A DNA stretch of 51,839 bases, taken from Firmicutes bacterium UBA4049. GTDB taxonomy: Bacteria; Bacillota; Desulfotomaculia; Desulfotomaculales; Nap2-2B. Under the pieces are notes generated by a model. The model was given only the letters and a program-made list of their open reading frames with translations. It had not been told where the DNA came from and searched no databases. Shown here one piece after another: positions 44,388 to 51,839 of this stretch (within the stretch, counting starts at the first letter, position 1; each line of letters begins with the position of its first letter). The translations under genes and the position numbers were made by a program. The stretch covers positions 1-51,839 of the forward strand of contig DFZT01000009.1 in NCBI GenBank assembly GCA_002382755.1. Direction: 5' to 3'.

Positions 44388-45371
44388 ATGGCGGCAGATT
44401 ACCAGGATTACTACGAAACCCTGGGTATTAACCGGGGCGCCACGGAAAAAGAAATCAAGGCCGCATACCGGAAACTTGCCCGTAAATGGCATCCTGATCT
44501 GCACACGGGTAAAAAGAAAAAGGATGCTGAAGAAAAATTCAAAAAGATTAACGAAGCTTATGAGGTCCTCAGCGATCCCGATAAAAGGGCAAAATATGAC
44601 CATCTGGGCAGCAGTTGGCAGGCGCAGGATTTTGGGCCACCTCCCGGAGCGGGTGAAGATGTTCATTTCTATTCGGATGCTGATTTGAAAGGCGGCGGCT
44701 TTAGCGAATTTTTTCAAACGCTTTTCGGAGACCGCTTCAACGGGACTGAGACAGCTTACCGTTCCAATGTTGTCGATGGCCGGGATGTGGAGAGTGAGAT
44801 TGAACTTACCCTGGAAGAGGTGTGCCACGGTACGACAAAGAACTTTCAAATTTCCAACGGCGCTATCTGCCACATGTGCAGCGGCACTGGACGTCAGAAG
44901 AAAGGTTTTTGCCCGGCTTGCGGGGGGACCGGGACGCTGCCGGAAACAAAAACGCTGCAGGTAAAAGTTCCGCCGGGCCTCTCGGAGGGAAGCCGCATCC
45001 GCCTGCGGGGCCAGGGAGGGGAAGGGCTTTCCGGCGGCCGAAGGGGAGACCTGTACCTGAAGGTGCATATCCTGCCGCATCCCTTATTCACTTTAAAGGA
45101 AAATAATTTGGAGACGGAGGTTGTCATTTCTCCTGAAGATGCGGTGCTGGGCGCTAAAGTATCTGTACAGACGCTTGACGGACTTGTTATGATGACGGTA
45201 CCCGCAGGAAGCCGGGCCGGGAAAAGGCTCAGGCTGAAAGAAAAGGGAATGCCCATCAAAGGCGGGGGCCGGGGAGATCAATATGTGCGGATTGTAATAG
45301 ATATTCCCGAATTCCTAACTGAAGAACAGAGAAAAATATACCGGCAGCTTAAAGAAACTAAAACGGGGTAG
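44388..45371 (+). CDS. DnaJ/CbpA-type co-chaperone with half zinc domain
   Basis: 327 residues from the ATG at 44388, with GGGGGA about seven bases upstream; TTG at 44373 is open in frame but lies inside that site. The J domain has the HPD motif in [10 protein letters not shown]. Residues 160-190 keep only two CxxCxGxG repeats (CHMCSGTG and CPACGGTG) in place of four, so a single zinc site at most. The C-terminal substrate domains ([20 protein letters not shown], then [20 protein letters not shown]) are normal. It stimulates DnaK. Next gene is CbpM-like, which normally modulates CbpA. Confidence 0.93.
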   Translation: MAADYQDYYETLGINRGATEKEIKAAYRKLARKWHPDLHTGKKKKDAEEKFKKINEAYEVLSDPDKRAKYDHLGSSWQAQDFGPPPGAGEDVHFYSDADLKGGGFSEFFQTLFGDRFNGTETAYRSNVVDGRDVESEIELTLEEVCHGTTKNFQISNGAICHMCSGTGRQKKGFCPACGGTGTLPETKTLQVKVPPGLSEGSRIRLRGQGGEGLSGGRRGDLYLKVHILPHPLFTLKENNLETEVVISPEDAVLGAKVSVQTLDGLVMMTVPAGSRAGKRLRLKEKGMPIKGGGRGDQYVRIVIDIPEFLTEEQRKIYRQLKETKTG

Positions 45372-45377
45372 AGATCA

Positions 45378-45662
45378 ATGACTAAATATTCATTACAGGT
45401 ATACCTTCACAGTATTAAAGAGGAAATGCTGAATGTCAACGAGCTGGAAGTGCATCCCGAAATAATCGAGAAGTTAAGTGAGCTGGGTATTGTAGAAGTT
45501 ATCGACGGCTGTATCGGTCCGGAGAGTTTGTACCGGGTCAGAAAAATGATTAGGCTGAAAAATTCTTTCAGCCTGAACTGGCAGGGCGCAGCAATTATTC
45601 TCGACCTTCTTGAACAGATTGAAAAACTCCAGGAAGAGATTGAACAATTTAGAAAAAGGTGA
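45378..45662 (+). CDS. cbpM: CbpM-like chaperone modulator / MerR-like
   Basis: 94 residues, six bases after dnaJ. It has a small helical domain ([20 protein letters not shown] then [20 protein letters not shown]) and a C-terminal coiled helix [20 protein letters not shown], as CbpM proteins do. CbpM binds the J domain of CbpA and limits its activity; the same fold is in the HspR-type MerR repressors of dnaK-clpB operons. Placed between dnaJ and clpB, it is a likely specificity or regulatory subunit. Confidence 0.8.
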   Translation: MTKYSLQVYLHSIKEEMLNVNELEVHPEIIEKLSELGIVEVIDGCIGPESLYRVRKMIRLKNSFSLNWQGAAIILDLLEQIEKLQEEIEQFRKR

Positions 45663-45666
45663 TTCC

Positions 45667-48261
45667 ATGGATATCAACCGTTTCACACAGAAATCAAGGG
45701 AGGCCCTATCCGCCGCCCAGCAGCTTGCCGCCGAAAAAAACCACCAGGAAGTAGGTCAGAAACATCTTCTGGAAGCATTGCTCGCTCAGGAAGACGGCTT
45801 GGCAGCCCGGATAATTGCAGGTTCGGGGGTAAACCTGGCAGCTCTGAAAAGCGGCCTGGCGGGTTTGATGAAAAAGATACCTGCAGTTTCCGGCTACGAA
45901 GGCGAATTGCGGGTCAATGCCGCCCTTTCCAGGGTTTTGGCGCAGTCTGACAAGGAAGCGCAGGTTTTAAAGGATGATTTTATAAGTATCGAGCACCTGC
46001 TGTTGGCTTTGGTCGAGATGGCTGAATGGGATCTGGGAAACCTCTTTAAGCAGATGGGCATAACCAGGAACAGCCTGCTGGATTCCACGCGTTCCATTAG
46101 GGGCAGCCAGAGAGTGACTTCCGATAACCCGGAAGAGACGTACCAGTCACTGGAGCGGTACGGAAGGGATCTAACCAGCCTGGCCGGAGAGGGGAAAATT
46201 GATCCTGTAATCGGCAGGGATGATGAAATACGCCGGGTAATTGAGATTTTATCCCGGCGCACCAAAAATAACCCGGTATTGATCGGCGAACCCGGCGTCG
46301 GCAAAACAGCCATTGTGGAAGGATTGGCCAGAAGGATTATTGCCCGGGATGTTCCCGAGGGGCTGAAGGAAAAGAAATTAATTTCTCTTGATATGGGCGC
46401 GCTGGTTGCGGGCGCTAAATACAGGGGTGAGTTTGAGGAAAGGCTGAAGGCGGTATTAAAAGAAGTTCAGGAATCTTCGGGAAGAGTGATCCTTTTTATC
46501 GACGAACTGCATACCGTTGTGGGCGCCGGGGCTGCGGAGGGCGCCATGGACGCCGGAAACCTGCTCAAGCCTATGCTGGCGCGCGGCGAACTGCGCTGTA
46601 TAGGAGCGACAACCATTGATGAGTACCGCAAGCATATTGAAAAGGACGCCGCTTTGGAAAGACGCTTCCAGCCTGTACTGGTCAACCCTCCCTCGGTTGA
46701 GGATACTATTTCTATTCTGCGCGGTTTAAAGGAAAGGTACGAGGTTTTTCACGGCGTAAGAATTCAGGACGCCGCCCTGGTGGCTGCCGCAGTATTGTCT
46801 GACCGGTATATAACCGACCGTTTTCTTCCCGATAAGGCCATTGACCTGGTAGACGAGGCGACTGCCCGCCTGCGCACGGAGATTGACAGCATGCCCACAG
46901 CGCTGGACGAGGTAAACCGGCGCATCATGCAGCTAGAAATTGAGAAAGCCGCCTTGACAAAAGAAAGGGATCCGGGTTCACTGGAGCGCCTGAAAAAGAT
47001 TAAGGAGACACTTGAAGAATCAAAAAAAGAGGCCGATGCTTTAAAAGCACAGTGGGAAGTTGAAAAACAAGTGATTACCAGGATCAGGCAGCTAAAACAG
47101 GAAATAGAAGAAACCAGGATGGAAATGGAAAAAGCTGAAAGGGAATATGATTTGAACAGGATGGCCGAGCTTAAATACGGCCGTCTGAATGAACTGGAAG
47201 GAAAGCTTAAGGCGGAGGAAGAATCTCTTGCAGGCCGGCAAAAGCATAAGATGCTGCTTAAAGAAGAAGTTGATGAAGAAGATATTGCCAAGGTAGTCAG
47301 CCGGTGGACAGGCATAAACGTAAGCAAACTAATGGAGGGTGAAAGGGAAAAATTAATCAACCTTGAAGAGATATTACATGAGCGTGTTATTGGGCAGGAT
47401 GAAGCGGTAAGCGCAGTCACCGACGCAGTGATTAGAGCGCGCGGCGGCATCAAGGACCCGAATCGGCCGGTAGGCAGTTTTATCTTTCTGGGGCCGACCG
47501 GTGTCGGCAAAACAGAACTCGGCCGGGCGCTTGCCGAGGCGTTGTTTGATGACGAGCGAAACATGATCCGGCTGGACATGTCCGAATACATGGAAAAGCA
47601 TACTGTAGCAAGGCTGATAGGAGCGCCCCCGGGGTATGTCGGCTATGAAGAAGGAGGACAGCTCACGGAAGCGGTCAGGCGGAAGCCGTACTGCGTAGTT
47701 TTGTTTGACGAAATTGAAAAAGCGCATCATGATGTTTTCAATGTCCTTCTCCAGATCCTTGATGACGGAAGGCTGACGGACGGCAAGGGCAGGACGGTGG
47801 ATTTTCGCAATACTATTATTATCATGACCTCAAATATTGGAAGTCAGGAAATACTTAACCGCCAGGAAACAGGCGGCGATTATGATAAAATGAAAACAGG
47901 CGTTTTAACTTTATTAAGGCAGTATTTCAGACCTGAATTCTTAAACAGGATGGACGAAGTAATCGTTTTTCATGCTCTGGAAAGGGAGCAGATCAAACAG
48001 ATTGCCGTCTTATTATTGAAAAAACTCAACCTGCGTCTTGTCCAGACAATAAATTGCACCCTGAAATGGACTGTCGGGGCTGTAGAATATTTGGCCGAAA
48101 AAGGTTACGAACCTGAGTTTGGCGCGAGGCCGTTAAAAAGGGTGATTCAGCAGGAAGTAGAGACGCGGTTGTCACGAAAAATAGTCAGGGGCGAAATAAA
48201 GCAGGGGGATATGATTACCTTAAAGCAGGGGGATACAGGTCTTTATTTCGACCTGGCTTAA
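45667..48261 (+). CDS. clpB: ClpB disaggregase
   Basis: Hsp100 disaggregase working with DnaK/DnaJ. The start at [14 protein letters not shown] (ATG 45667, AAAGGTGA upstream) gives 864 residues, standard. The N-terminal Clp repeats, D1 domain ([15 protein letters not shown], Walker B LFIDELH), coiled-coil middle domain (about residues 400-525) and D2 domain ([35 protein letters not shown]) are all present, with [10 protein letters not shown] near the C-terminus. It ends the dnaJ-cbpM-clpB operon, four bases after cbpM. Confidence 0.97.
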   Translation: MDINRFTQKSREALSAAQQLAAEKNHQEVGQKHLLEALLAQEDGLAARIIAGSGVNLAALKSGLAGLMKKIPAVSGYEGELRVNAALSRVLAQSDKEAQVLKDDFISIEHLLLALVEMAEWDLGNLFKQMGITRNSLLDSTRSIRGSQRVTSDNPEETYQSLERYGRDLTSLAGEGKIDPVIGRDDEIRRVIEILSRRTKNNPVLIGEPGVGKTAIVEGLARRIIARDVPEGLKEKKLISLDMGALVAGAKYRGEFEERLKAVLKEVQESSGRVILFIDELHTVVGAGAAEGAMDAGNLLKPMLARGELRCIGATTIDEYRKHIEKDAALERRFQPVLVNPPSVEDTISILRGLKERYEVFHGVRIQDAALVAAAVLSDRYITDRFLPDKAIDLVDEATARLRTEIDSMPTALDEVNRRIMQLEIEKAALTKERDPGSLERLKKIKETLEESKKEADALKAQWEVEKQVITRIRQLKQEIEETRMEMEKAEREYDLNRMAELKYGRLNELEGKLKAEEESLAGRQKHKMLLKEEVDEEDIAKVVSRWTGINVSKLMEGEREKLINLEEILHERVIGQDEAVSAVTDAVIRARGGIKDPNRPVGSFIFLGPTGVGKTELGRALAEALFDDERNMIRLDMSEYMEKHTVARLIGAPPGYVGYEEGGQLTEAVRRKPYCVVLFDEIEKAHHDVFNVLLQILDDGRLTDGKGRTVDFRNTIIIMTSNIGSQEILNRQETGGDYDKMKTGVLTLLRQYFRPEFLNRMDEVIVFHALEREQIKQIAVLLLKKLNLRLVQTINCTLKWTVGAVEYLAEKGYEPEFGARPLKRVIQQEVETRLSRKIVRGEIKQGDMITLKQGDTGLYFDLA

Positions 48262-48320
48262 AGATAGTCAAAGGATTTTAATTTGGTTTTTTTAAATAAA
48301 GTGAAACGGGTGATTGAACC

Positions 48321-49079
48321 GTGTTAAAAATTGAAAACTTGAAAGTCAGCTTGGGTGACAGGGAGGTATTAAAAAGCGTCAACCTGGAAATTAAACCGGG
48401 TGAGGCGCATGTCCTGTTTGGTCCCAATGGCTCCGGCAAAACCTCGCTGTTGATGACCTTGATGGGGTTTTCAAACTACCGGGTGACAGAAGGGACGATT
48501 AATTTTAAGGACCGGGACATAACTGGAATGAGCATTGATGAGAGAGCAAGGCTGGGAATAGGGATGTCTTTTCAACGGCCGCCGACAATAAAGGGCTTAA
48601 AAACCCGCCAGATGGTCGCCCTGTGCAGCGCGGGCAAGGAGATCCGGCTGGAGGAGATGGCCAACCGTTTAAATTTTGAAGATTTTTTGGACAGGGATTT
48701 AAATGCCGGTTTCTCCGGCGGGGAAATTAAAAGATCCGAACTTCTCCAACTAATGGCCCAGAATCCGGATCTGATCCTGCTTGACGAACCGGAATCGGGC
48801 GTCGACTTGGAAAGCATATCTCTGATCGGCGAAGTGATCAACGAACTATTGGAGCGCAAACCTGGCAAAGACCACGCCGCGTCTTCCCGGGAGAGAAGAA
48901 GCAAAAGAGCCAAAGCAGGCCTGCTGATTACACATACGGGGTATATTTTAAATTATGTAGACGCAGATGTTGGGCATGTGCTCTATGACGGGGTTTTATC
49001 CTGCCACGGCAACCCGCGTGAAACTTTAAGGTGCATCCAGGACATGGGCTACCAGGAATGCATGCGCTGCATGGTTTAA
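48321..49079 (+). CDS. sufC: Fe-S assembly ATPase SufC (SmsC-type)
   Basis: 252-residue ABC ATPase of the iron-sulfur scaffold. Walker A FGPNGSGKTSLLMTLMG, Q-loop GMSFQRPPTIKGLK, signature FSGGEIKRSELLQLMAQNPD, Walker B LILLDEPESGVDLES and H-loop LLITHTGYILNYV. The GTG at 48321 with GGGTGA upstream is the start. The C-terminus ends with CIQDMGYQECMRCMV, three cysteines not typical of SufC. With only sufB next to it and no sufS, sufU or sufD, it fits the minimal two-gene SmsCB type seen in many anaerobes. Confidence 0.94.
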   Translation: MLKIENLKVSLGDREVLKSVNLEIKPGEAHVLFGPNGSGKTSLLMTLMGFSNYRVTEGTINFKDRDITGMSIDERARLGIGMSFQRPPTIKGLKTRQMVALCSAGKEIRLEEMANRLNFEDFLDRDLNAGFSGGEIKRSELLQLMAQNPDLILLDEPESGVDLESISLIGEVINELLERKPGKDHAASSRERRSKRAKAGLLITHTGYILNYVDADVGHVLYDGVLSCHGNPRETLRCIQDMGYQECMRCMV

Positions 49080-49101
49080 CTCAAGAAAGGACAGTGAAGA
49101 A

Positions 49102-50322
49102 ATGAAAGGGGCAAGGGAAAACAAACTTCAAAGAGCCCGTGATGCGGCCGAGAAAGCAGCTGTCTTCGGCGAAGATCTCGATCTCGGCCAGTTTATCCAC
49201 GAGGCTCCGTCGCACTTAAATATGAAAGACCTTTCTTCTTTATCAGAGCCTGATAAAAAAGAACTGCTCACCGTCGGGGTAGACACGGATATAAAGGAGC
49301 GGTCAGGCAGTTTTATGCAGATAGATCACTCGGTTGTGCATCATGATATTTTTCAGGATGGCCTGGAGGTTATGAGCACCAGCGAAGCCCGGGAGAAATA
49401 CGACTGGCTGGAGGATTACTACTGGCGCGCCGTGGCGGTGGATACAGACAAATATACTGCCAGAGCGGAGCTGCACCAGGAGCATGGTTATTTTATCCGT
49501 GCCCTGCCGGGTGTTAAAACAGCCTTTCCCTTGCAGGCCTGCCTGTTCACGGCCCGGGACGGGCTAGCTCAGGAGGCGCACAATATAGTAATCGCCGAGG
49601 AAGGTTCAGAGCTGCACATTATTTCAGGATGCGCTTCTTCACACAAGGTAAAGGCCGGCCTGCATATCGGAGTTTCCGAGTTTTATGTAAAAAAAGGCGC
49701 CAAGCTGAGCTTTACCATGATCCATAACTGGGCCGAGGAATTTGCCGTCAGGCCTCGCAGCGCAACTATCGTTGAGGAGGACGGCGTGTTTTTATCAAAT
49801 TATGTTTGCATGAAACCGGTCAAGACCCTGCAGATGTACCCCACTACTTTTCTTTCGGGGGCAAACGCGGTTGCCCGCTATAACACCATCCTGGTTGCCG
49901 TGCCGGGGTCATTTATGGATGTGGGATCAAGGGTTTATTTAAAAGCTCCCGGCGCAAGGGCGGAAATGATTGCCCGAACCATAACCACAGGAGGCGACGT
50001 GGTCAACCGGGGTCATATAGTGGGAGAAGTAGCCGATGCAAAAGGCCATCTTGAGTGTCACGGGCTGATTCTGTCAGAAAAAGGTCTGATTTACGCGGTT
50101 CCCGAACTGGAAGGAAGAGTCTCCGGGGTTGAACTTTCGCATGAGGCGGCCGTGGGTAAGATTGCCCAGGAGGAAATTGAGTACATGATGTCGCGCGGCA
50201 TGAGTGAAAGCGACGCTACCGCCGCTATTGTAAGGGGATTCTTAAATGTGGATATTATGGGGCTGCCTGCCGAGCTGCAGCGGGAAATAGACAAGACCGT
50301 CAATATGCAGGGGATTTTTTAG
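49102..50322 (+). CDS. sufB: Fe-S assembly scaffold SufB (SmsB-type)
   Basis: 406-residue SufBD-family protein that forms the scaffold with SufC. It has the central beta-helix region (ELHIISGCASSHKVKAGLHI with candidate Cys, then KKGAKLSFTMIHNWAEEFAV, RSATIVEEDGVFLSNYVCMK) and the C-terminal helical part with LSHEAAVGKIAQEEIEYMMS and MSESDATAAIVRGFLN, the SufC-docking end. Shorter than E. coli SufB, like SmsB. It overlaps by 23 bases the convergent membrane-protein gene. Confidence 0.94.
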   Translation: MKGARENKLQRARDAAEKAAVFGEDLDLGQFIHEAPSHLNMKDLSSLSEPDKKELLTVGVDTDIKERSGSFMQIDHSVVHHDIFQDGLEVMSTSEAREKYDWLEDYYWRAVAVDTDKYTARAELHQEHGYFIRALPGVKTAFPLQACLFTARDGLAQEAHNIVIAEEGSELHIISGCASSHKVKAGLHIGVSEFYVKKGAKLSFTMIHNWAEEFAVRPRSATIVEEDGVFLSNYVCMKPVKTLQMYPTTFLSGANAVARYNTILVAVPGSFMDVGSRVYLKAPGARAEMIARTITTGGDVVNRGHIVGEVADAKGHLECHGLILSEKGLIYAVPELEGRVSGVELSHEAAVGKIAQEEIEYMMSRGMSESDATAAIVRGFLNVDIMGLPAELQREIDKTVNMQGIF

Positions 50323-50800
50323 TTTTGAAGAAGAAGCCGAAAACCGCCCCGAGAAAAAAAACCAGCGGGTAAAAAAATGAGGCGGCGATTGTAACCCAGT
50401 AATATAAAGGTATTCCAAGCATACTGAATGAGGGCAAAAATATGAAAAGCGGCGCCAGTGAAGTATGCCATACTTGTAAAAGAAAATCATACGTGCTGAA
50501 AATAGTTAATTTAGAATAGCTGCCTGAAAAGATTCCGGCAGTGATGAGTAAAGAAAGAATTATTGCGGGAAACTGGCCGAGGGCTCCGATGAAAAAGGAT
50601 CGAGCCAACGGACTTTTTTTGTGTGCCGCAAGCTTGTATCCGAGGAGGAAAAGGAGTGACAGGTAAATCAGCCAAATGATCAAAGAAGCGGTTAGAAAAT
50701 TGAGCGTAATAACCGTTAAACCAATAAAGCAGAAATGAAGCAGGTATAAAAACAAGATCAAACGGAACTCCGCGTAGTTCCGTAATGGAAAGCCGCGCAT
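50300..50800 (-). CDS. unrecognised integral membrane protein, 166 aa
   Basis: Very hydrophobic with about five predicted membrane segments: LILFLYLLHFCFIGLTVITL, ASLIIWLIYLSLLFLLGYKL, GALGQFPAIILSLLITAGIF, a segment at LQVWHTSLAPLFIFLPS and YYWVTIAASFFYPLVFFLGA. No family motif known to me. It lies six bases after the YiiX-like gene on the same strand, so the two are probably co-transcribed. The end overlaps the 3' end of sufB. Confidence 0.75.
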   Translation of the reverse strand: MRGFPLRNYAEFRLILFLYLLHFCFIGLTVITLNFLTASLIIWLIYLSLLFLLGYKLAAHKKSPLARSFFIGALGQFPAIILSLLITAGIFSGSYSKLTIFSTYDFLLQVWHTSLAPLFIFLPSFSMLGIPLYYWVTIAASFFYPLVFFLGAVFGFFFKTKKSPAY

Positions 50801-50806
50801 GCGGTG

Positions 50807-51421
50807 TTACCCCCTCGAATAACAGATTACGTCAATCAGGGGGCTTTTTAAAAGCGAGTCGGGAAGAATCCAGTATCCCTTTACGGGATCAAGATCTATT
50901 CCCTGATGCAAATAGGACTGCCAGATTAATTTTGTGCAGTACCAGAGCCCGTCTTCTTTTCGCGGGGCAAGGATAAAAAAAGGCTTTCCTGTTTGAGACA
51001 GAGCGTAATCAACAGCGGCTTTTTTTTGCTTCAGGCCGGCCTTTACCCTTAAAATGACAGCCCAATCGTAACTGTAATATGTTTCCGCCGCCGCAAGGCA
51101 GACTCCGCTGCTGGTACCCATGTCCACAACCCGGTTATCCCCTGCATATAGACCGGCATGGGTAAAAACACCGTAAGAACTTCCATGGTTGCCGCCCAGC
51201 AGAATGTCTCCCGGCTGGAGCAGAGAAAGATCAAGTTTATTAAGGTTCCCCCGGAACTCACCGCTTCCCAACTCACCTCTTCCGGCGGCGGAAAGTACGA
51301 GGATGAACAGGGACGGAGTTTCACCATGAGCAGTTGCAGCGTCCTGCTTTTTCTGGGCTTCCTTGAACACAAAAGCAAGGAAAAGAAGCAGAAGAACAAT
51401 CGCGGCGATTAGCTTGCGCAT
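50807..51421 (-). CDS. YiiX/YebB-like permuted papain-fold protein, membrane-anchored
   Basis: 204 residues. Residues 1-20 (MRKLIAAIVLLLLFLAFVFK) are a signal anchor. The rest matches the circularly permuted NlpC/P60-like YiiX group: LSLLQPGDILLGG, THAGLYAGDNRVVDM with the catalytic His, then YCTKLIWQSYLHQGIDLDPV with the catalytic Cys in a WYC-TKL-I-W context. Family members are thought to be amidases or acyl-hydrolases on cell envelope substrates. The target here is unknown. It pairs with the membrane protein gene that follows. Confidence 0.82.
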   Translation of the reverse strand: MRKLIAAIVLLLLFLAFVFKEAQKKQDAATAHGETPSLFILVLSAAGRGELGSGEFRGNLNKLDLSLLQPGDILLGGNHGSSYGVFTHAGLYAGDNRVVDMGTSSGVCLAAAETYYSYDWAVILRVKAGLKQKKAAVDYALSQTGKPFFILAPRKEDGLWYCTKLIWQSYLHQGIDLDPVKGYWILPDSLLKSPLIDVICYSRG

Positions 51422-51509
51422 ATCATTTTAGTGTGCGGCATCATATTTTCCGACAGCTCCTGAGATCCCGTTTTGCTTTCCGAAGATATTTTGCAATGTT
51501 TTCTTTTTA

Positions 51510-51743
51510 TTATTTCAACATTATTTCAACGAATTTATCTGCCAAAGCGGGATCGAACTGAGTCCCCGAACACTGGTAAAGTTCCGCGATCGCGTTCTCG
51601 GGGGGCAGCGCTTTTCTGTATGGCCTTTCGGAAGTCATCGAATCATAGGCGTCCACTTTGGCCATAATCCGGCATTCAAAAGGTATCTCTTCTACTTTCA
51701 GGCCGAGGGGATATCCCTCACCGTTCCGCCATTCGCAGCAGCC
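51510..51743 (-). pseudogene. C-terminal fragment of an HD-GYP cyclic-di-GMP phosphodiesterase
   Basis: From a TGA at 51746-51744 to a TAA at 51512-51510 the frame reads CCEWRNGEGYPLGLKVEEIP, then FECRIMAKVDAYDSMTSERP, YRKALPPENAIAELYQCSGT and QFDPALADKFVEIML. That is the GYP motif and the end of an HD-GYP domain, but the HHE before the W is CCE, the upstream frame is closed, and no start codon is present. It seems to be a truncated remnant. The 90 bases to its right hold no continuation. Confidence 0.75.
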
Positions 51744-51839
51744 TCAAAGTAGAATATTTATATAATTTCTACGTCAATCATCCGATTCCTCTATCCTTGA
51801 TTAGTTTGGCAAATATTAGGAGCCGCGAGAAAATAACTT

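Overview
The window looks like chromosome of a strictly anaerobic, low-to-mid GC Gram-positive bacterium, most likely of the Desulfotomaculum/Pelotomaculum type (Peptococcaceae sensu lato). Grounds: strong purine-rich ribosome binding sites with many TTG/GTG starts, a CIRCE-controlled groESL, a type I cyclic-di-GMP riboswitch, two formate dehydrogenase accessory fdhD genes, a two-gene SufCB system, and several genes that only make sense if in-frame TGA is read as selenocysteine. The taxon is an inference; no marker such as 16S rRNA is present.

Region 1 (1-21.6 kb, minus strand) is a nearly complete extracellular contractile injection system (eCIS, phage-tail-like particle). In transcription order it has an AAA+ ATPase, a DUF4255 (Pvc16-like) protein, a carboxypeptidase-regulatory-like protein, two sheath proteins (the second with a two-repeat insertion), a tube protein, a small assembly protein overlapping a CTG-started DUF6760 protein, a second tube protein, a DUF4157 metallopeptidase-like protein with a second HExxH motif, two unrecognised proteins, a LysM tube/baseplate adaptor, gp27-like and gp5/V-like spike proteins, a PAAR tip, a gp25 baseplate protein and two J-type baseplate proteins. 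It runs off the left edge. The leader contains a sigma-A type promoter, a cyclic-di-GMP-I (GEMM) aptamer and an intrinsic terminator with two competing 5' arms, so particle production appears to be under second-messenger control. A decayed universal-stress-protein fragment and a divergent lysin-like gene lie next to the promoter.

Region 2 (22.9-29.6 kb) has carA and a carB gene fused in frame to a diaminopimelate-epimerase domain that has lost both catalytic cysteines. The car leader has a promoter, a palindrome and an intrinsic terminator. A ThyA-like gene is divergent from it.

Region 3 (30.0-36.0 kb) is a metalloid/redox island: a hidden SelW-like CxxU selenoprotein, a 54-residue protein with two GCCD motifs, a 95-residue protein that may end in Cys-Sec, a PadR regulator with an ArsP-type permease, then arsR - ACR3 efflux pump - thioredoxin-like selenoprotein (UCxC) - small CxxC thioredoxin - a second ArsP-type permease whose conserved cysteine is encoded by TGA. 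This cluster is the strongest candidate for a poorly described system.

Region 4 (36.1-51.8 kb) is housekeeping: tRNA-Thr, ogt, deoC, groEL/groES with CIRCE, a mog/moaB gene, two fdhD paralogues (one without the catalytic-loop cysteine), a DUF1847 protein, ilvC, a dnaJ-cbpM-clpB chaperone operon preceded by dyad repeats, sufCB, a membrane protein, a YiiX-like permuted-papain protein and an HD-GYP fragment.
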